Of a DNA stretch of 64,000 bases, positions 45,801 to 55,209 are shown one piece after another. Source of the stretch: VXYL01 sp965243095 (GTDB taxonomy: Bacteria > Pseudomonadota > Gammaproteobacteria > Pseudomonadales > Azotimanducaceae); contig OZ251530.1 of NCBI GenBank assembly GCA_965243095.1, positions 4,154,001-4,218,000 of the forward strand. Direction: 5' to 3'. The notes under the pieces are model-generated. The model searched no databases and was not told where the DNA came from. It was given only the letters and a program-made list of their open reading frames with translations. A program made the position numbers and the translations under genes. The number at the start of each line of letters is the position of its first letter. Positions within the stretch are counted from its first letter, which is position 1.

Positions 45801-46334
45801 TCAGGCCGTTCCGGCCTCCGAATCCGTACGCTCCGGCAAGAACCACGCCAGCACCAGCGCGCCGAGCGCGAACACCAGCACATGGTAGGCGGCGCCCCAG
45901 AGTTTCCACGCCAACGGGTAGCCCCACCAAGCCACGTCGCTGCCTTCAACCACCACCACCGCGGCCAGTCCCAAGATGGCGGCGCGGCGCACCGTTTCGG
46001 CCAACGCGGCGCGGTGGCGCAGCACCAGCGCGAGCACACCGGCCACCAGGAAATAGTGCGCCAGACCTTTCAGCATTTCGCTAAGGTCGGGCACGGATTG
46101 CGGCGGGTCGTGGCGGACGTAGAGCAGCGCCCACACGTCCTTCGGTATCTCGCCGGCGTTGGGAACGCCATACACGCCGCTTTCGGGGAACTGCTGCTGC
46201 ACGGCGGCCTGGGCCGCGGCGGCGTCGGGCGTTTCGTTCCACGTCGCGTAGGGCAGCGGATTCACGCCCCAGAACAGGAAGCCGAAGACGAACAGCGCCA
46301 AGGCGGTGACGACGATGCCGGCGGCGAGTTTCAT
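45801..46334 (-). CDS. Integral membrane protein of unknown function
   Basis: Protein of 177 residues: one N-terminal helix (AAGIVVTALALFVFGFLFWGV), a 60-residue exposed loop, then three helices (FLVAGVLALVL, AAILGLAAVVVVEG, HVLVFALGALVLAWFL). Good ribosome site aaggaga. Lies in the operon between the FAD oxidoreductase and the CULT protein. No family recognised. Confidence 0.65.
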   Translation of the reverse strand: MKLAAGIVVTALALFVFGFLFWGVNPLPYATWNETPDAAAAQAAVQQQFPESGVYGVPNAGEIPKDVWALLYVRHDPPQSVPDLSEMLKGLAHYFLVAGVLALVLRHRAALAETVRRAAILGLAAVVVVEGSDVAWWGYPLAWKLWGAAYHVLVFALGALVLAWFLPERTDSEAGTA

Positions 46335-46368
46335 GTTGTCTCCTTATGCAGGTGTTGAGTGCCGGGCG

Positions 46369-47592
46369 TCAAGCCGCGTCTTGGAACGCGGCGCGGATGT
46401 CGATTTGCGGATCCCGCAGGCGCCGCACGTCCACCTTGCGGCCCAGCAGTTGGCGGGCGGCCATGAACTCGCGCGGGCTGTTCACGGCGTCGGCGGCGAT
46501 GAGTTCCCCGCCGCGCAGGTGGAAGGTGGCGAACTGGCCCGAGGCCGGATCGCCGCGCGTGACGCTGCGTTCGCCGTCCGTGGCGAAGCCCACCATCTGC
46601 AACTTCAGCTCGTATTGATCGGACCAGAACCACGGCACCGCCGCGTACGGCCTCGCCTTGCCGTCCGGCGCGGCGAGGTTGGCCGCCGCCACGCGCGCCT
46701 GCTCCATCGCGTTCGGCACGCTCTCCAAGCGCAGGCGGCGGCCGAGCACCGCGTTCGGATGATTGGTGCAGTCGCCGGCGGCGTACACGCCCGGCGCTTC
46801 GGTGCGCGCGTACTCGTCCACGACCACGCCGTCGTCGCAGGCGAGGCCGGCGTTGGCGGCCAGTTCCACGTTCGGCGTTACGCCAACGCCGACCACCGCC
46901 AAGTCCGCCGGCACCGGTTCGCTTTCCCCGCACACCACGGCGCTCAGCCGGGTTTCGCCGGAAAACGCCGTGACGCGCGCTTGTGTGCGGATGGCGACCC
47001 CCTTGCCGGTGTGCAAGGTGGCGAAGAAGGCGGACATGTCCGCGCTGGCAACCCGTTGCAGCACGCGCGGCTCCATCTCCAGCACCGTCACCTGCAAGCC
47101 GAGCGACACCGCCACCGCGGCCACCTCCAAGCCGATGTAGCCGCCGCCGACCACCACCAGCCGGCGGCCGGGGCGAAGATCTTGGCGAATGACGTCCACA
47201 TCCGCGATGGTGCGCAGGTAATGCACGCCGGGCAAGTCGCCGCCGGACACCGCCAAGCGGCGTGGGCTAGCGCCGGTGGCGAGCAGCAGTTTGCGGTAGC
47301 CGATGGTCTCGCCGTTCGCGCAGGTGACGGTCTTGGCGCTGACATCCAAGCGCTCCACGCGCACCCCGCAGCGCACCTTGATGTCCTTCGTGGCGTAGAA
47401 GCTGGCCGGACGCAAATGCACGCGCTCCAAGCCGCACGCGCCGGCCAGGTACTGCTTGGAAAGCGGCGGCCGTTGATAGGGGATGTGCGGCTCGTCGGCG
47501 AGCACGAGGATGCGGTCTTCGCAGCCTTCCTGCCGCAGGCTGGCGGCGGCTTGCCCACCGGCTTGACCGCCGCCGACGATGACGATGCTCAT
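46369..47592 (-). CDS. FAD-dependent ferredoxin reductase-type oxidoreductase
   Basis: Protein of 407 residues of the oxygenase-coupled NAD(P)H:ferredoxin reductase family. FAD-binding VGGGQAGGQAAASLR (6-20), PYQRPPLSK, NAD-binding VVVGGGYIGLEVAA, and second FAD site GVYAAGDCTNHPN; then a C-terminal reductase domain with AVPWFWSDQY. It would pass electrons to a ferredoxin, though none is nearby. First gene of the seven-gene operon; start ATG at 47592. Confidence 0.9.
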   Translation of the reverse strand: MSIVIVGGGQAGGQAAASLRQEGCEDRILVLADEPHIPYQRPPLSKQYLAGACGLERVHLRPASFYATKDIKVRCGVRVERLDVSAKTVTCANGETIGYRKLLLATGASPRRLAVSGGDLPGVHYLRTIADVDVIRQDLRPGRRLVVVGGGYIGLEVAAVAVSLGLQVTVLEMEPRVLQRVASADMSAFFATLHTGKGVAIRTQARVTAFSGETRLSAVVCGESEPVPADLAVVGVGVTPNVELAANAGLACDDGVVVDEYARTEAPGVYAAGDCTNHPNAVLGRRLRLESVPNAMEQARVAAANLAAPDGKARPYAAVPWFWSDQYELKLQMVGFATDGERSVTRGDPASGQFATFHLRGGELIAADAVNSPREFMAARQLLGRKVDVRRLRDPQIDIRAAFQDAA

Positions 47593-47689
47593 CGGTGCCG
47601 GATGCCTTTCGCCGCGCCGCTTGGCGTCCCCTCGCTCATGCGCCGCATTGTACCGAACCGACGGGCGAGGCGGCGTTGGCGATGTTGGT

Positions 47690-48016
47690 TCAGCCCTTCT
47701 TCCCCGGCATGGGCATGGGAAACGGCGTGACGTTGCTGCCGGCGTTGTCCGTGATCTTGGCGGTGCCCTGCTTCTCCACCTCGTCGATGCGCAGGATGGC
47801 GTGCATGGGAATGTAGCTGCGCCGCACGCTCTCGAACTCCGTGCGCAGCTTGTCCTCGCTGGGGTCGATGACCACCTTGGCGCGCTCGCCGAAGGTGTAG
47901 TCCTCGATTTCCACGAAGCCGTAGAGGTCGCTTTGCCCCACGGAGTGCGCGTACACCTCGTACACATGCCCGTGGCTGTGGAAATACACGCGGAAGATGC
48001 GGGGCTTGTCGGCCAT
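47690..48016 (-). CDS. DUF1820 family protein
   Basis: Protein of 108 residues: FRVYFHSHGHVYEVYAHSV, GFVEIEDYTFGE, PSEDKLRTEFESVRRSYIPM and a Met/Pro-rich end. Matches DUF1820, small soluble proteins almost confined to gammaproteobacteria, function unknown. Stands alone on this strand with 97 bases to the next gene. Confidence 0.88.
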   Translation of the reverse strand: MADKPRIFRVYFHSHGHVYEVYAHSVGQSDLYGFVEIEDYTFGERAKVVIDPSEDKLRTEFESVRRSYIPMHAILRIDEVEKQGTAKITDNAGSNVTPFPMPMPGKKG

Positions 48017-48231
48017 GTCGGGTCTCGGCTGGGCGCGGGCGCTCAAGGCCGCCCGCCAACGCGCCCTAGCATAGCCCTTGCCACCACAAACGCAACGCCG
48101 CCGATCGCGCTCGCCCATTGTCGCGGTGTGCTTGCAGGCAACGAATCGACACTCGTCTCGAACATCGAGAGCGAGTCAGGGCGAGACGCGATTGCGTCTA
48201 GACTTCGCCGCGCGCGAGTACCTCATGCGCG

Positions 48232-49846
48232 TCAGGCACTGAGTGACGCTAGCTGGCTTTCGTTTTGCTCCAGCCGCATCGCCAACAGCTTCAGGAACAG
48301 GCCAACGTCCGTGACGATGCCGGTGGATTCCACGCTGCCGCGGTCGGCCAGCTTGGTGACCACGGCCGGGTTGATGTCCACGCACGCCAGGCGCACGCCG
48401 GCCGGGGTCATGTTGCCGACGCCGATGGCGTGCAGCATGGTGGCCAGCATCAGCACGAGATCCGCGCCGGCGAGGAGGCGGGCGTAGTCGGCTTGGGCTT
48501 TCAGCAAGTCCATCTCGGTGTCCGGCAGCGGGCCGTCGTCGCGGATGGAGCCGGCCAGCGCGAACGGCACGTTGGCGCGGACGCACTCGTACATGATGCC
48601 GCTGCCGATCAAACCGGAATCCACCGCCGCGGCGATGGAGCCGGCGGCGCGCACGCGGTTGATGGTGCGCAAGTGGTGGCGATGGCCGCCGCGCACGCCG
48701 GCGCCTTTCCGCAGATCCACGCCCAAGGACGTGCCGTAGAGGGCGGTTTCCATGTCGTGAACGGCCACCGCGTTGCCGCCGAGCAGCGCTTGCACGTAGC
48801 CGTCGCGCACCAGCTGCGCCAAGTGGGGTGCGCCGCCGGTGTGGACGACGACCGGCCCGGCCACCACCACGATGCGTCCGCCTTGGGCGCGGGCGCGGCG
48901 CATCTCCAGCGCCAACTCCTCCACCTGCCGCTCCACGCGCCGTTCGCTGCTGGCGCCGGAGGACATGAACGCGAAATCGTCGCCGCTGCGTTGGACGCTT
49001 GGGGTTTGTGTGCGTACGCCGCTCTCGCCGCACACCACGGCGTCGCCTTGGCGCAGATCGCGGGGCAGCACACAGCGCGCCGCCGCGCCGTCGCCGCCTT
49101 GTTGGACAACGATGGCGGCGTCCATGCGCTGCCTGGCCACGCGCAGCCAGCGGCCTTGCACACGGACGTCGGTGGGGTAGATGGTGGAGCAGCAGAAGTC
49201 CTCGGGCGCGACGCCGTCGCTTGGCGCCGACGCCAACGCGGCGTCCTCCGCGGCGACGCCCACGCGCAAGGTGGCGCGCGCGACGCCGCCGACCGCAAGG
49301 CGCATGCGGTTGAGAATCGCGTCCAGCAACTCGGCGTCCGGCGCGGACACGGCGAGGCGGGCGTGGCTGGGTTGATCCTGGCGGGCGCCGGCGTGAAAGC
49401 GCTCCAAGCGCACACTGCCACCGCTCGCATCGCCAACGTCAATGCCGCGCGCGAGCACGCCGTCGTCCAAGAGATGGCCTTCGAGCGCCACGCGCTCGGT
49501 GCGGATGGGCGACGGCGGGGCGTCGCGCTGGTCGAAGTTCGGCGGCGTCGGTTGATCCAGCAGCAGCGTCAGGCACTTGGCCGCGCCGCCGGCCTTCATG
49601 AACTCGCCCAGCGGCGTGGTGATCGCCTCGTGTTCCCACGCCGCCAAGCGCCGCCGCAGGCCCGCCGAGGCGTGGTTGGCGATGATTGTGCCGCCCAATA
49701 CCACCGCATTGCACGCGAACGCCTTGGCCGTCCTCGTCGTCCACTTCGATCCGCAGTTCCGGCGGCGCGAGGGCTTCGATCAACCCCCGCGAGCGCTCGT
49801 CGAACGCCGGCGGGTAGTACACGACGCCGCAGCGGCGATCCACTAG
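48232..49846 (-). pseudogene. Truncated, frameshifted copy of agrE/argZ
   Basis: Near-identical over about 1600 bases to the 3' part of the intact gene at 53095-55209. It lacks the first 160 codons and an internal stretch holding the catalytic His/Asp, and has an extra base near 49733 (ggcc for ggc) that throws the frame. Downstream of the shift a 490-codon frame for the ornithine-cyclodeaminase (TIGR00300/LOR-SDH) part remains open and might still be expressed from an internal start. The last codons differ from those of the intact copy. Confidence 0.85.
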
Positions 49847-50125
49847 CTGGTAGTAATCTCGAACCGATTCCCCAATTTCGGCAGTATCTTCCCAGATGGC
49901 TTTCCATTGTTCGCCGATCCACTCGAAATATCCAGCCGTCTCGGCCGCTGTCCAGCCGGCGACAATCGCAGCCACCTTCGCTACCCTACCAAGGGCTTTG
50001 TCGTAGTCGAAGTTCCTGATTTTCGTGATCAACTGTTTGATCAACGACTCGCGCAACAAATCACGCATCTTGACCAACTCTGCATAAAGGTTGGCGCGGA
50101 AGTTGATCATGCTTTGGTTTGCCAT
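49439..50125 (-). CDS. Chimeric ORF: element-derived start joined to agrE remnant
   Basis: The first 90 residues (MANQSMINFRANLYAELVKM through ESVRDYY) are lysine-rich, amphipathic and unlike the surrounding chromosome; after about 49846 the frame runs into the broken agrE copy (VYYPPAFDERS) and then its shifted frame. The unique part probably belongs to the integrated element and had its own end before the junction formed. Function unknown. Confidence 0.45.
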   Translation of the reverse strand: MANQSMINFRANLYAELVKMRDLLRESLIKQLITKIRNFDYDKALGRVAKVAAIVAGWTAAETAGYFEWIGEQWKAIWEDTAEIGESVRDYYQLVDRRCGVVYYPPAFDERSRGLIEALAPPELRIEVDDEDGQGVRVQCGGIGRHNHRQPRLGGPAAALGGVGTRGDHHAAGRVHEGRRRGQVPDAAAGSTDAAELRPARRPAVAHPHRARGARRPSLGRRRARARH

Positions 50126-50175
50126 GCGTCGAATCCCTTTTTTGGTTTTCCTATAGATATGTTACGTACTCCGTT

Positions 50176-50694
50176 TCAAATCTCCGTTGTTCTGCCAACC
50201 ACGACCGTTGTCCATCTGCTGCCCGGCTGCGTGTTCGCCAACGATTGGCGATTTTCCTTCGGGATGCTCGGCAGTTTCGGCAGGGAATCAACGCCGGCGT
50301 CGGGAAACACGGGAGCAATCGACACAAGCTCCGCGCCCCTGCCCACCCGCGCACCGGGATCGTGCGCGACGAACAAAGGCTGCGCGAAACCCTTGCCGCA
50401 CGGGTCAATCTCGCATCGCAGCCCAAGCGCCAGCAACCTGCGCCGCAGATGCTCGCAAGCGCGCCGATGGTCTGCGGGAGTGCGCCGTTGCTCGCAGCGG
50501 TGCAGGGTGTGGACGCCTTTGCCCGACGCGGAGACCCACGCGCACAAGCAAGACGGTTCCGCAGCCACCGCGTCGCGGATGGCCGGAGCGTTCAAGGCAT
50601 CGTCCAAATCCGCGAAGATGCACCCGGAGAACACGACGAATCCGGCTTGTCGCGTCTCCGCAGGATGCAATTCGGCGTCGTGTACGGACGTCAC
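50176..50694 (-). CDS. VirE-N/BT4734-like primase-type protein, C-terminal part
   Basis: Protein of 172 residues: FVVFSGCIFADLDDALN, CLCAWVSASGKGVHTLHRC and RCEIDPCGKGFAQPLFVAHD follow the core of VirE-N/BT4734-like primase-related domains carried by phages and integrative elements. GTG at 50694 overlaps the TGA of the short frame at 50691-50858, which looks like the missing N-terminal part, so this is either a coupled pair or one gene split by a frameshift. Confidence 0.62.
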   Translation of the reverse strand: MTSVHDAELHPAETRQAGFVVFSGCIFADLDDALNAPAIRDAVAAEPSCLCAWVSASGKGVHTLHRCEQRRTPADHRRACEHLRRRLLALGLRCEIDPCGKGFAQPLFVAHDPGARVGRGAELVSIAPVFPDAGVDSLPKLPSIPKENRQSLANTQPGSRWTTVVVGRTTEI

Positions 50695-50858
50695 CGTTGC
50701 ACTGCCTTGCGCGCTTCCTTTTCCTTCGGCAGCGCGCCTCGCCAGTCGCCGAGCATCGGGTGCTGCCCTTCCCGCACCGCGGACAGCAGCCCCGCGCAGT
50801 CCAATTCGCCGACCGGATCAAGATTCGACACCGGGCCGGCAAAGACGCTGAACGCCAT
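50691..50858 (-). CDS. Short frame matching the N-terminal part of the VirE-N-like protein
   Basis: Encodes 55 residues: SVFAGPVSNLDPVGELDCAG, SAVREGQHPM, and LPKEKEARKAVQR. The order 'parameters, short helix, K-rich then FSG' is what precedes the core in BT4734-like proteins. ggagc lies upstream of the ATG. Stop TGA overlaps the GTG of the next frame. Confidence 0.5.
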   Translation of the reverse strand: MAFSVFAGPVSNLDPVGELDCAGLLSAVREGQHPMLGDWRGALPKEKEARKAVQR

Positions 50859-51041
50859 GTTGTGTTGCTCCGTTTACGTTAATCCTAGGAAGTAGTTACC
50901 TTCCCGGTCGTAAACGGAAAACGCGCCGTAGATGCTCTCTATGGCGCGTTAGCGGAGTCCGTGCCCCCGTGCCCCCCTACGACCGAAGCGGAAAATCGCG
51001 CCACAGGCGCGCAGGGTGCGTTCTAGAGTGGCGGACAAGGA

Positions 51042-51063
51042 AAGCCCGCCTTGCGGCGGGCTT
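51042..51063 (-). terminator. Hairpin terminator candidate
   Basis: Perfect 9-bp stem (aagcccgcc / ggcgggctt) with a ttgc loop, 24 bases past the stop of the small membrane protein gene on the same strand; a short T-rich tract (tttcctt) follows on the reverse strand. The 50859-51086 gap also holds the inverted repeats aacgcgcc/ggcgcgtt and ccgtttacg/cgtaaacgg, but no gene. Confidence 0.6.
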
Positions 51064-51086
51064 CCTTCACTGCGTTCCGCGTTGCG

Positions 51087-51368
51087 CTAGTCGTCGACCG
51101 GCAAGCCCGCCTTGCGCTTTTGCTCCGGATCGTCCAACCGCAAGGCGATCCGCAGCCGGCGATGCATCCACGGGCAAAGCCGCGGATACGCGAGAGTGAG
51201 CAGCATGAACACGCCCAAGACGGTTGCGAAAGTCGTGAGCTCGTGGCGGACATCGAACCCCAACTCACGCGCGACCAACGCCAAACCTCCTCCGACGATG
51301 GCCAAAAGGAAGCTGAACCACCACTTCTGATGGAACTTCCTCTCCGCCGTTTGTGCCAATTGCGCCAT
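51087..51368 (-). CDS. Small membrane protein of the integrated element
   Basis: Protein of 93 residues with two helices (WWFSFLLAIVGGGLALVA and TTFATVLGVFMLLTLAY) and a charged tail DDPEQKRKAGLPVDD. Start at 51368 is preferred over 51380 because ggagg sits five bases before it. No family recognised; size and position suggest a phage or integrative-element accessory protein. Confidence 0.55.
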   Translation of the reverse strand: MAQLAQTAERKFHQKWWFSFLLAIVGGGLALVARELGFDVRHELTTFATVLGVFMLLTLAYPRLCPWMHRRLRIALRLDDPEQKRKAGLPVDD

Positions 51369-51409
51369 CTTTGCCTCCAATCCTTAGCTTCGCCGCCCGC
51401 GGGCGCGAC

Positions 51410-51913
51410 TCAGCAATTGTGGCGTCTTCTGATCTCCTTTGCAAGCTCCCGTGCAACCACGGATGCTGCCAGTAGCGGAATCGTAGACGCACCAACCAAA
51501 AGCGCAACCACAGCGGTAGCCGCAGCGCCCGATGAAACCGTGTCCAATGTGTCCGCCAAGTCGCACATCGCGGCATCATTGGCGTCAGGCCAAGGTATAT
51601 GGGGAGCGTCGAAGGCACTCCCAGTGTAGGTCAAATCGACCTCGCCCTCTTCCGCAATTCGGTAGAGTTCCGCCTCCGTCGCCGTGACCATTTGTTCCGC
51701 CATCTGGTCAAACAGGCTGTTCATCGGCACTCCGTCGCCGTCATAGTCGCAGCCGTGGATGGTGTAGCGACAGCCGCCGCCCATCCACGCTGCTTCCGCA
51801 ATGTCGACGCCCGGCAGCATCTTCGCCATCGGCGCGGTCGGCGCGCCCACCAAAAGGAACGCCAGCGCGATCGCAACCGGCGCGTTCGTCAAGTGCCTAA
51901 GCAACTTCTTCAT
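51410..51913 (-). CDS. Exported small protein of the integrated element
   Basis: Protein of 167 residues: a signal-like start (KKLLRHL, then VAIALAFLLVGAPTAPMA), a Cys-containing middle (CRYTIHGCDYDGDGVPMN) and a C-terminal helix GAAATAVVALLVGAST. gggaggg precedes the ATG. Unrecognised; D-x-D-x-D in DYDGDG could bind calcium. Confidence 0.55.
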   Translation of the reverse strand: MKKLLRHLTNAPVAIALAFLLVGAPTAPMAKMLPGVDIAEAAWMGGGCRYTIHGCDYDGDGVPMNSLFDQMAEQMVTATEAELYRIAEEGEVDLTYTGSAFDAPHIPWPDANDAAMCDLADTLDTVSSGAAATAVVALLVGASTIPLLAASVVARELAKEIRRRHNC

Positions 51914-52413
51914 GGTCAACCCTCCCAAGGTTGGTTCCAAAGCCGCCCAACACCCCAACGGTGCCGGGCCGTGCTTTCTCAACCTTGTGTCAGGATCGAT
52001 ACCCGCGTATTCCGGGCGCGGAACGCCCTTTATTCGGCAGGCGGCCCGGCCGGTACGCCGGGCACAAGGTCAAGAAAGCACCCCCATTAGCGCAGCCTTG
52101 CCCCCGCACTGTCAACGATTTTCTTCGCCCGTCAAATCAAGGGCTTACGGAACAAACCTGCTGCCGAAGGGCTTTCGGCGTCGGTTTGGCGTACAGCGTT
52201 CCGGGATTCCGCGACAAAACGCCCCAGACGCTCCCTAGCGCGTGTTCGGCCGAACCCTAGCCGATGCCCTAACCGAACGGAAAAGCCCCCCAGAAAGCCC
52301 CGCGGACGGCTTCACTGGCGGGCTGCCCGATTGCCCGTGGATGGCGACGGCCGGGGTAGAGACCCCAGACGGCAAAGAACGGAACCCTTGCCCGGCCGTC
52401 GCCTAGCGGAAGG
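51914..52413. other. Non-coding stretch with long inverted repeats
   Basis: No convincing gene in 500 bases. It holds a near-perfect 19-base inverted repeat (51971-51989 with 52063-52081, about 17 matches) spanning 111 bases, and a 13-base repeat ggcgacggccggg / cccggccgtcgcc (52343-52355, 52391-52403) next to the recombinase stop. Plausible origin, attachment or regulatory DNA of the element. Confidence 0.45.
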
Positions 52414-52990
52414 TTACGCGGCGACGAACTCCGCCCACCGTTGCATAAGCTCGCGCCGCTTCGCCAGCAAGTCGCTGCGCGCGTATGCGGCTTCGGCCGC
52501 GTTCGGGATGGTGTGCGCGAGCGCGGCTTCCATTACCGCATGAGGTGCATCGGTTTGCTCCGCAGCCCAGTCGCGGAACGTGGAACGGAAACCGTGCGCC
52601 GTGGCGTCGATGCCTTGCTGACGGAGTAGCTTGCCTACCGTCGCGTCGCTAATCGTCTTGCCGGTCTTGGACGGGAACAGCAACGGAGACCCGCGCCGCA
52701 ACGCTTCGGCTTCGCGCAGGATGGCAACGCACCGCGTGGACAACGGTACGCGATGCTCTTTGCCGGCTTTCATGCGCTCCGCGGGGAACCGTCCACGTCG
52801 CAGCGTCCGCGTCCACCTCATCCCAAGTCGCCATACGCACCTCGCCCGAACGCGCGCACGTCAGCACCATGAACTCGAACAGCAACTTTGTGGCCGTCCA
52901 TGCGTTGCTCTCGCGCACCATCCGCACGGCTTCTGCAAGCGAGTAGTGGATGGCGCGATGGTGCTTGGGAGCTTGCCGCCCCTCGGGAGA
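52414..52990 (-). pseudogene. Tyrosine recombinase (P4-type integrase), truncated and frameshifted
   Basis: Catalytic half of a phage integrase: LTCARSGEVR (first Arg), AHGFRSTFRDWA (H-x-x-R), ALAHTIPNAAEAAYARSD (His and nucleophile Tyr). An extra base in the gggg at 52771-52774 breaks the frame between TWTVP and AERMKAGKEH. The N-terminal arm- and core-binding half (about 190 residues) is absent. Marks a decayed integrated element. No gene is seen in 52991-53094. Confidence 0.85.
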
Positions 52991-53094
52991 CCTGCAGGAT
53001 CGCGCCTCGCAGCGATTCGTGGTTGACGGATACCAGACTGTTTCGCTCGAATTGGATCCCGCGAGGACTCGGCTTAACTGATCGTGGATTGGCG

Positions 53095-55209
53095 TCACTG
53101 GCTGGTTGGTTTTTCGTCCAACCGCATCGCCAACAGCTTCAGGAACAGGCCGACATCGGTGACGATGCCGGTGGATTCCACGCTGCCGCGGTCGGCCAGC
53201 TTGGTGACCACGGCCGGGTTGATGTCCACGCACGCCAGGCGCACGCCGGCCGGGGTCATGTTGCCGACGCCGATGGCGTGCAGCATGGTGGCCAGCATCA
53301 GCACGAGATCCGCGCCGGCGAGGAGGCGGGCGTAGTCGGCTTGGGCTTTCAGCAAGTCCATCTCGGTGTCCGGCAGCGGGCCGTCGTCGCGGATGGAGCC
53401 GGCCAGCGCGAACGGCACGTTGGCGCGGACGCACTCGTACATGATGCCGCTGCCGATCAAACCGGAATCCACCGCCGCGGCGATGGAGCCGGCGGCGCGC
53501 ACGCGGTTGATGGTACGCAAGTGGTGGCGATGGCCGCCGCGCACGCCGGCGCCCTTCTGCAAATCCACGCCCAAGGACGTGCCGTAGAGGGCGGTTTCCA
53601 TGTCGTGAACGGCCACCGCGTTGCCGCCGAGCAGCGCTTGCACGTAGCCGTCGCGCACTAGCTGGGCCAAGTGCGGCGCGCCGCCGGTGTGGACGACGAC
53701 CGGCCCGGCCACCACCACGATGCGTCCGCCCTGGGCGCGGGCGCGGCGCATTTCCAGCGCCAACTCCTCCACCTGCCGCTCCACGCGCCGTTCGTTGCTG
53801 GCGCCGGAGGACATGAACGCGAAGTCGTCGGCGCTGCGTTGGACGCTTGGGGTTTGCGTACGCACGCCGCTCTCGCCGCACACCACGGCGTCGCCTTCGC
53901 GCAGATCGCGGGGCAGCACGCAACGGGCCGAGGCGCCATCGCTGCCTTGCTTGACGACGATGGCGGCGTCCATGCGCTGTCTGGCCACGCGCAGCCAGCG
54001 GCCTTGCACACGGACGTCGGTGGGGTAGATGGTGGAGCAGCAGAAGTCCTCGGGCGCGACGCCGTCGCTTGGCGCCGGCGCCAGCGCGGCGTCCTCCGCG
54101 GCGACGCCCACGCGCAGGGTGGCGCGCGCCACGCCGCCGACCGCAAGGCGCATTCGGTTGAGAATCGCCTCCAGCAACTCGGCGTCCGGCGCGGACACGG
54201 CGAGGCGGGCGTGGCTGGGTTGATCCTGGCGGGCGCCGGCGTGGAAGCGCTCCAGCCGCACGCTGCCGCCGCTCGCATCGCCAACGTCGATGCCGCGGGC
54301 GAGCACGCCGTCGTCCAAAAGATGGCCTTCGAGCGCCACGCGCTCGGTGCGGATGGGCGAGGGCGGAGCGTCGCGCTGGTCGAAGTTCGGCGGCGTCGGT
54401 TGATCCAGCAGCAACGTCAGGCACTTGGCCGCGCCGCCGGCCTTCAGGAACTCGCCCAGCGGCGTGGTGATCACCTCGTGTTCCCACGCCGCCAAGCGCC
54501 GCCGCAGGCCCGCCGAGGCGTGGTTGGCGATGATTGTGCCGCCCAATACCACCGCATTGCACGCGAACGCCTTGGCGTCTTCGTCGCCCACTTCGATCCG
54601 CAGCTCCGGCGGCGCGAGGGCTTCCATCAACCCCCGCGAGCGCTCGTCGAACGCCGGCGGGTAGTACACGATGCCGCCGTTGGGCAAGGGCAGAAAGCAG
54701 GTGTCCAGATGGTAGAAACGCCGATCCACCAAGCGCAACGAGACCACCCGCACGCGCAGCCGCTCGGCGAGCGCACGGTGACATTCCAAATCGCTGCGCA
54801 CGCCATAGCCGGCGCATAGCACAGGCTCGTTCGGCCGCGCCCACCACAGCGCGTCGCCTTCGCCCTCGAAAGCCGCCTCGTCGCCGATGTCCACCACCTC
54901 GAAACCGGCTGCCTCGGCCCAATCCCGATAGAGCGGCACCTCCAGCGCCCGTTGCGAGACGCTGAACGTGGCCGGCACGAAGCACCCGTCCAGCGCGAAG
55001 CCGCCGTTGGCGGCGAAGCACATGTCCGGCAAGCCCGGGCTGGGTTCGATGCAGGCGACCTCGGCATGTCCCTCGAGAATGGCGACCAGCCCATCCCACT
55101 GCCGCCGCGCCTCGGCGGCGGACGCGGCGCCGATGTTGCCCACCATCCACGGGTTGATGACGTACTCCACGCCGAAGTGCGTCGGCGCGCAAACAAGCAC
55201 TCGCGTCAT
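53095..55209 (-). CDS. Bifunctional arginine dihydrolase/ornithine cyclodeaminase (AgrE/ArgZ-like)
   Basis: Protein of 704 residues, close to the 700 of cyanobacterial AgrE/ArgZ. The N-terminal amidinotransferase-fold domain keeps Asn68 (FAANGG), Glu117/Asp119 (EGEGDAL), His167 and Asp169 (FYHLDT) and nucleophile Cys263 (AAKCLTLLL), the set described for arginine dihydrolase. The C-terminal TIGR00300 domain (from about residue 300) is the NAD-dependent ornithine cyclodeaminase. Predicted path: arginine to ornithine plus ammonia and CO2, then proline. A truncated copy lies at 48232. Confidence 0.85.
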   Translation of the reverse strand: MTRVLVCAPTHFGVEYVINPWMVGNIGAASAAEARRQWDGLVAILEGHAEVACIEPSPGLPDMCFAANGGFALDGCFVPATFSVSQRALEVPLYRDWAEAAGFEVVDIGDEAAFEGEGDALWWARPNEPVLCAGYGVRSDLECHRALAERLRVRVVSLRLVDRRFYHLDTCFLPLPNGGIVYYPPAFDERSRGLMEALAPPELRIEVGDEDAKAFACNAVVLGGTIIANHASAGLRRRLAAWEHEVITTPLGEFLKAGGAAKCLTLLLDQPTPPNFDQRDAPPSPIRTERVALEGHLLDDGVLARGIDVGDASGGSVRLERFHAGARQDQPSHARLAVSAPDAELLEAILNRMRLAVGGVARATLRVGVAAEDAALAPAPSDGVAPEDFCCSTIYPTDVRVQGRWLRVARQRMDAAIVVKQGSDGASARCVLPRDLREGDAVVCGESGVRTQTPSVQRSADDFAFMSSGASNERRVERQVEELALEMRRARAQGGRIVVVAGPVVVHTGGAPHLAQLVRDGYVQALLGGNAVAVHDMETALYGTSLGVDLQKGAGVRGGHRHHLRTINRVRAAGSIAAAVDSGLIGSGIMYECVRANVPFALAGSIRDDGPLPDTEMDLLKAQADYARLLAGADLVLMLATMLHAIGVGNMTPAGVRLACVDINPAVVTKLADRGSVESTGIVTDVGLFLKLLAMRLDEKPTSQ

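Noticed and set aside
52649..55192. 847-codon reverse ORF overlapping agrE
   Set aside because: Second frame of the intact gene on the same strand; only its far end reflects a real product, the integrase remnant.
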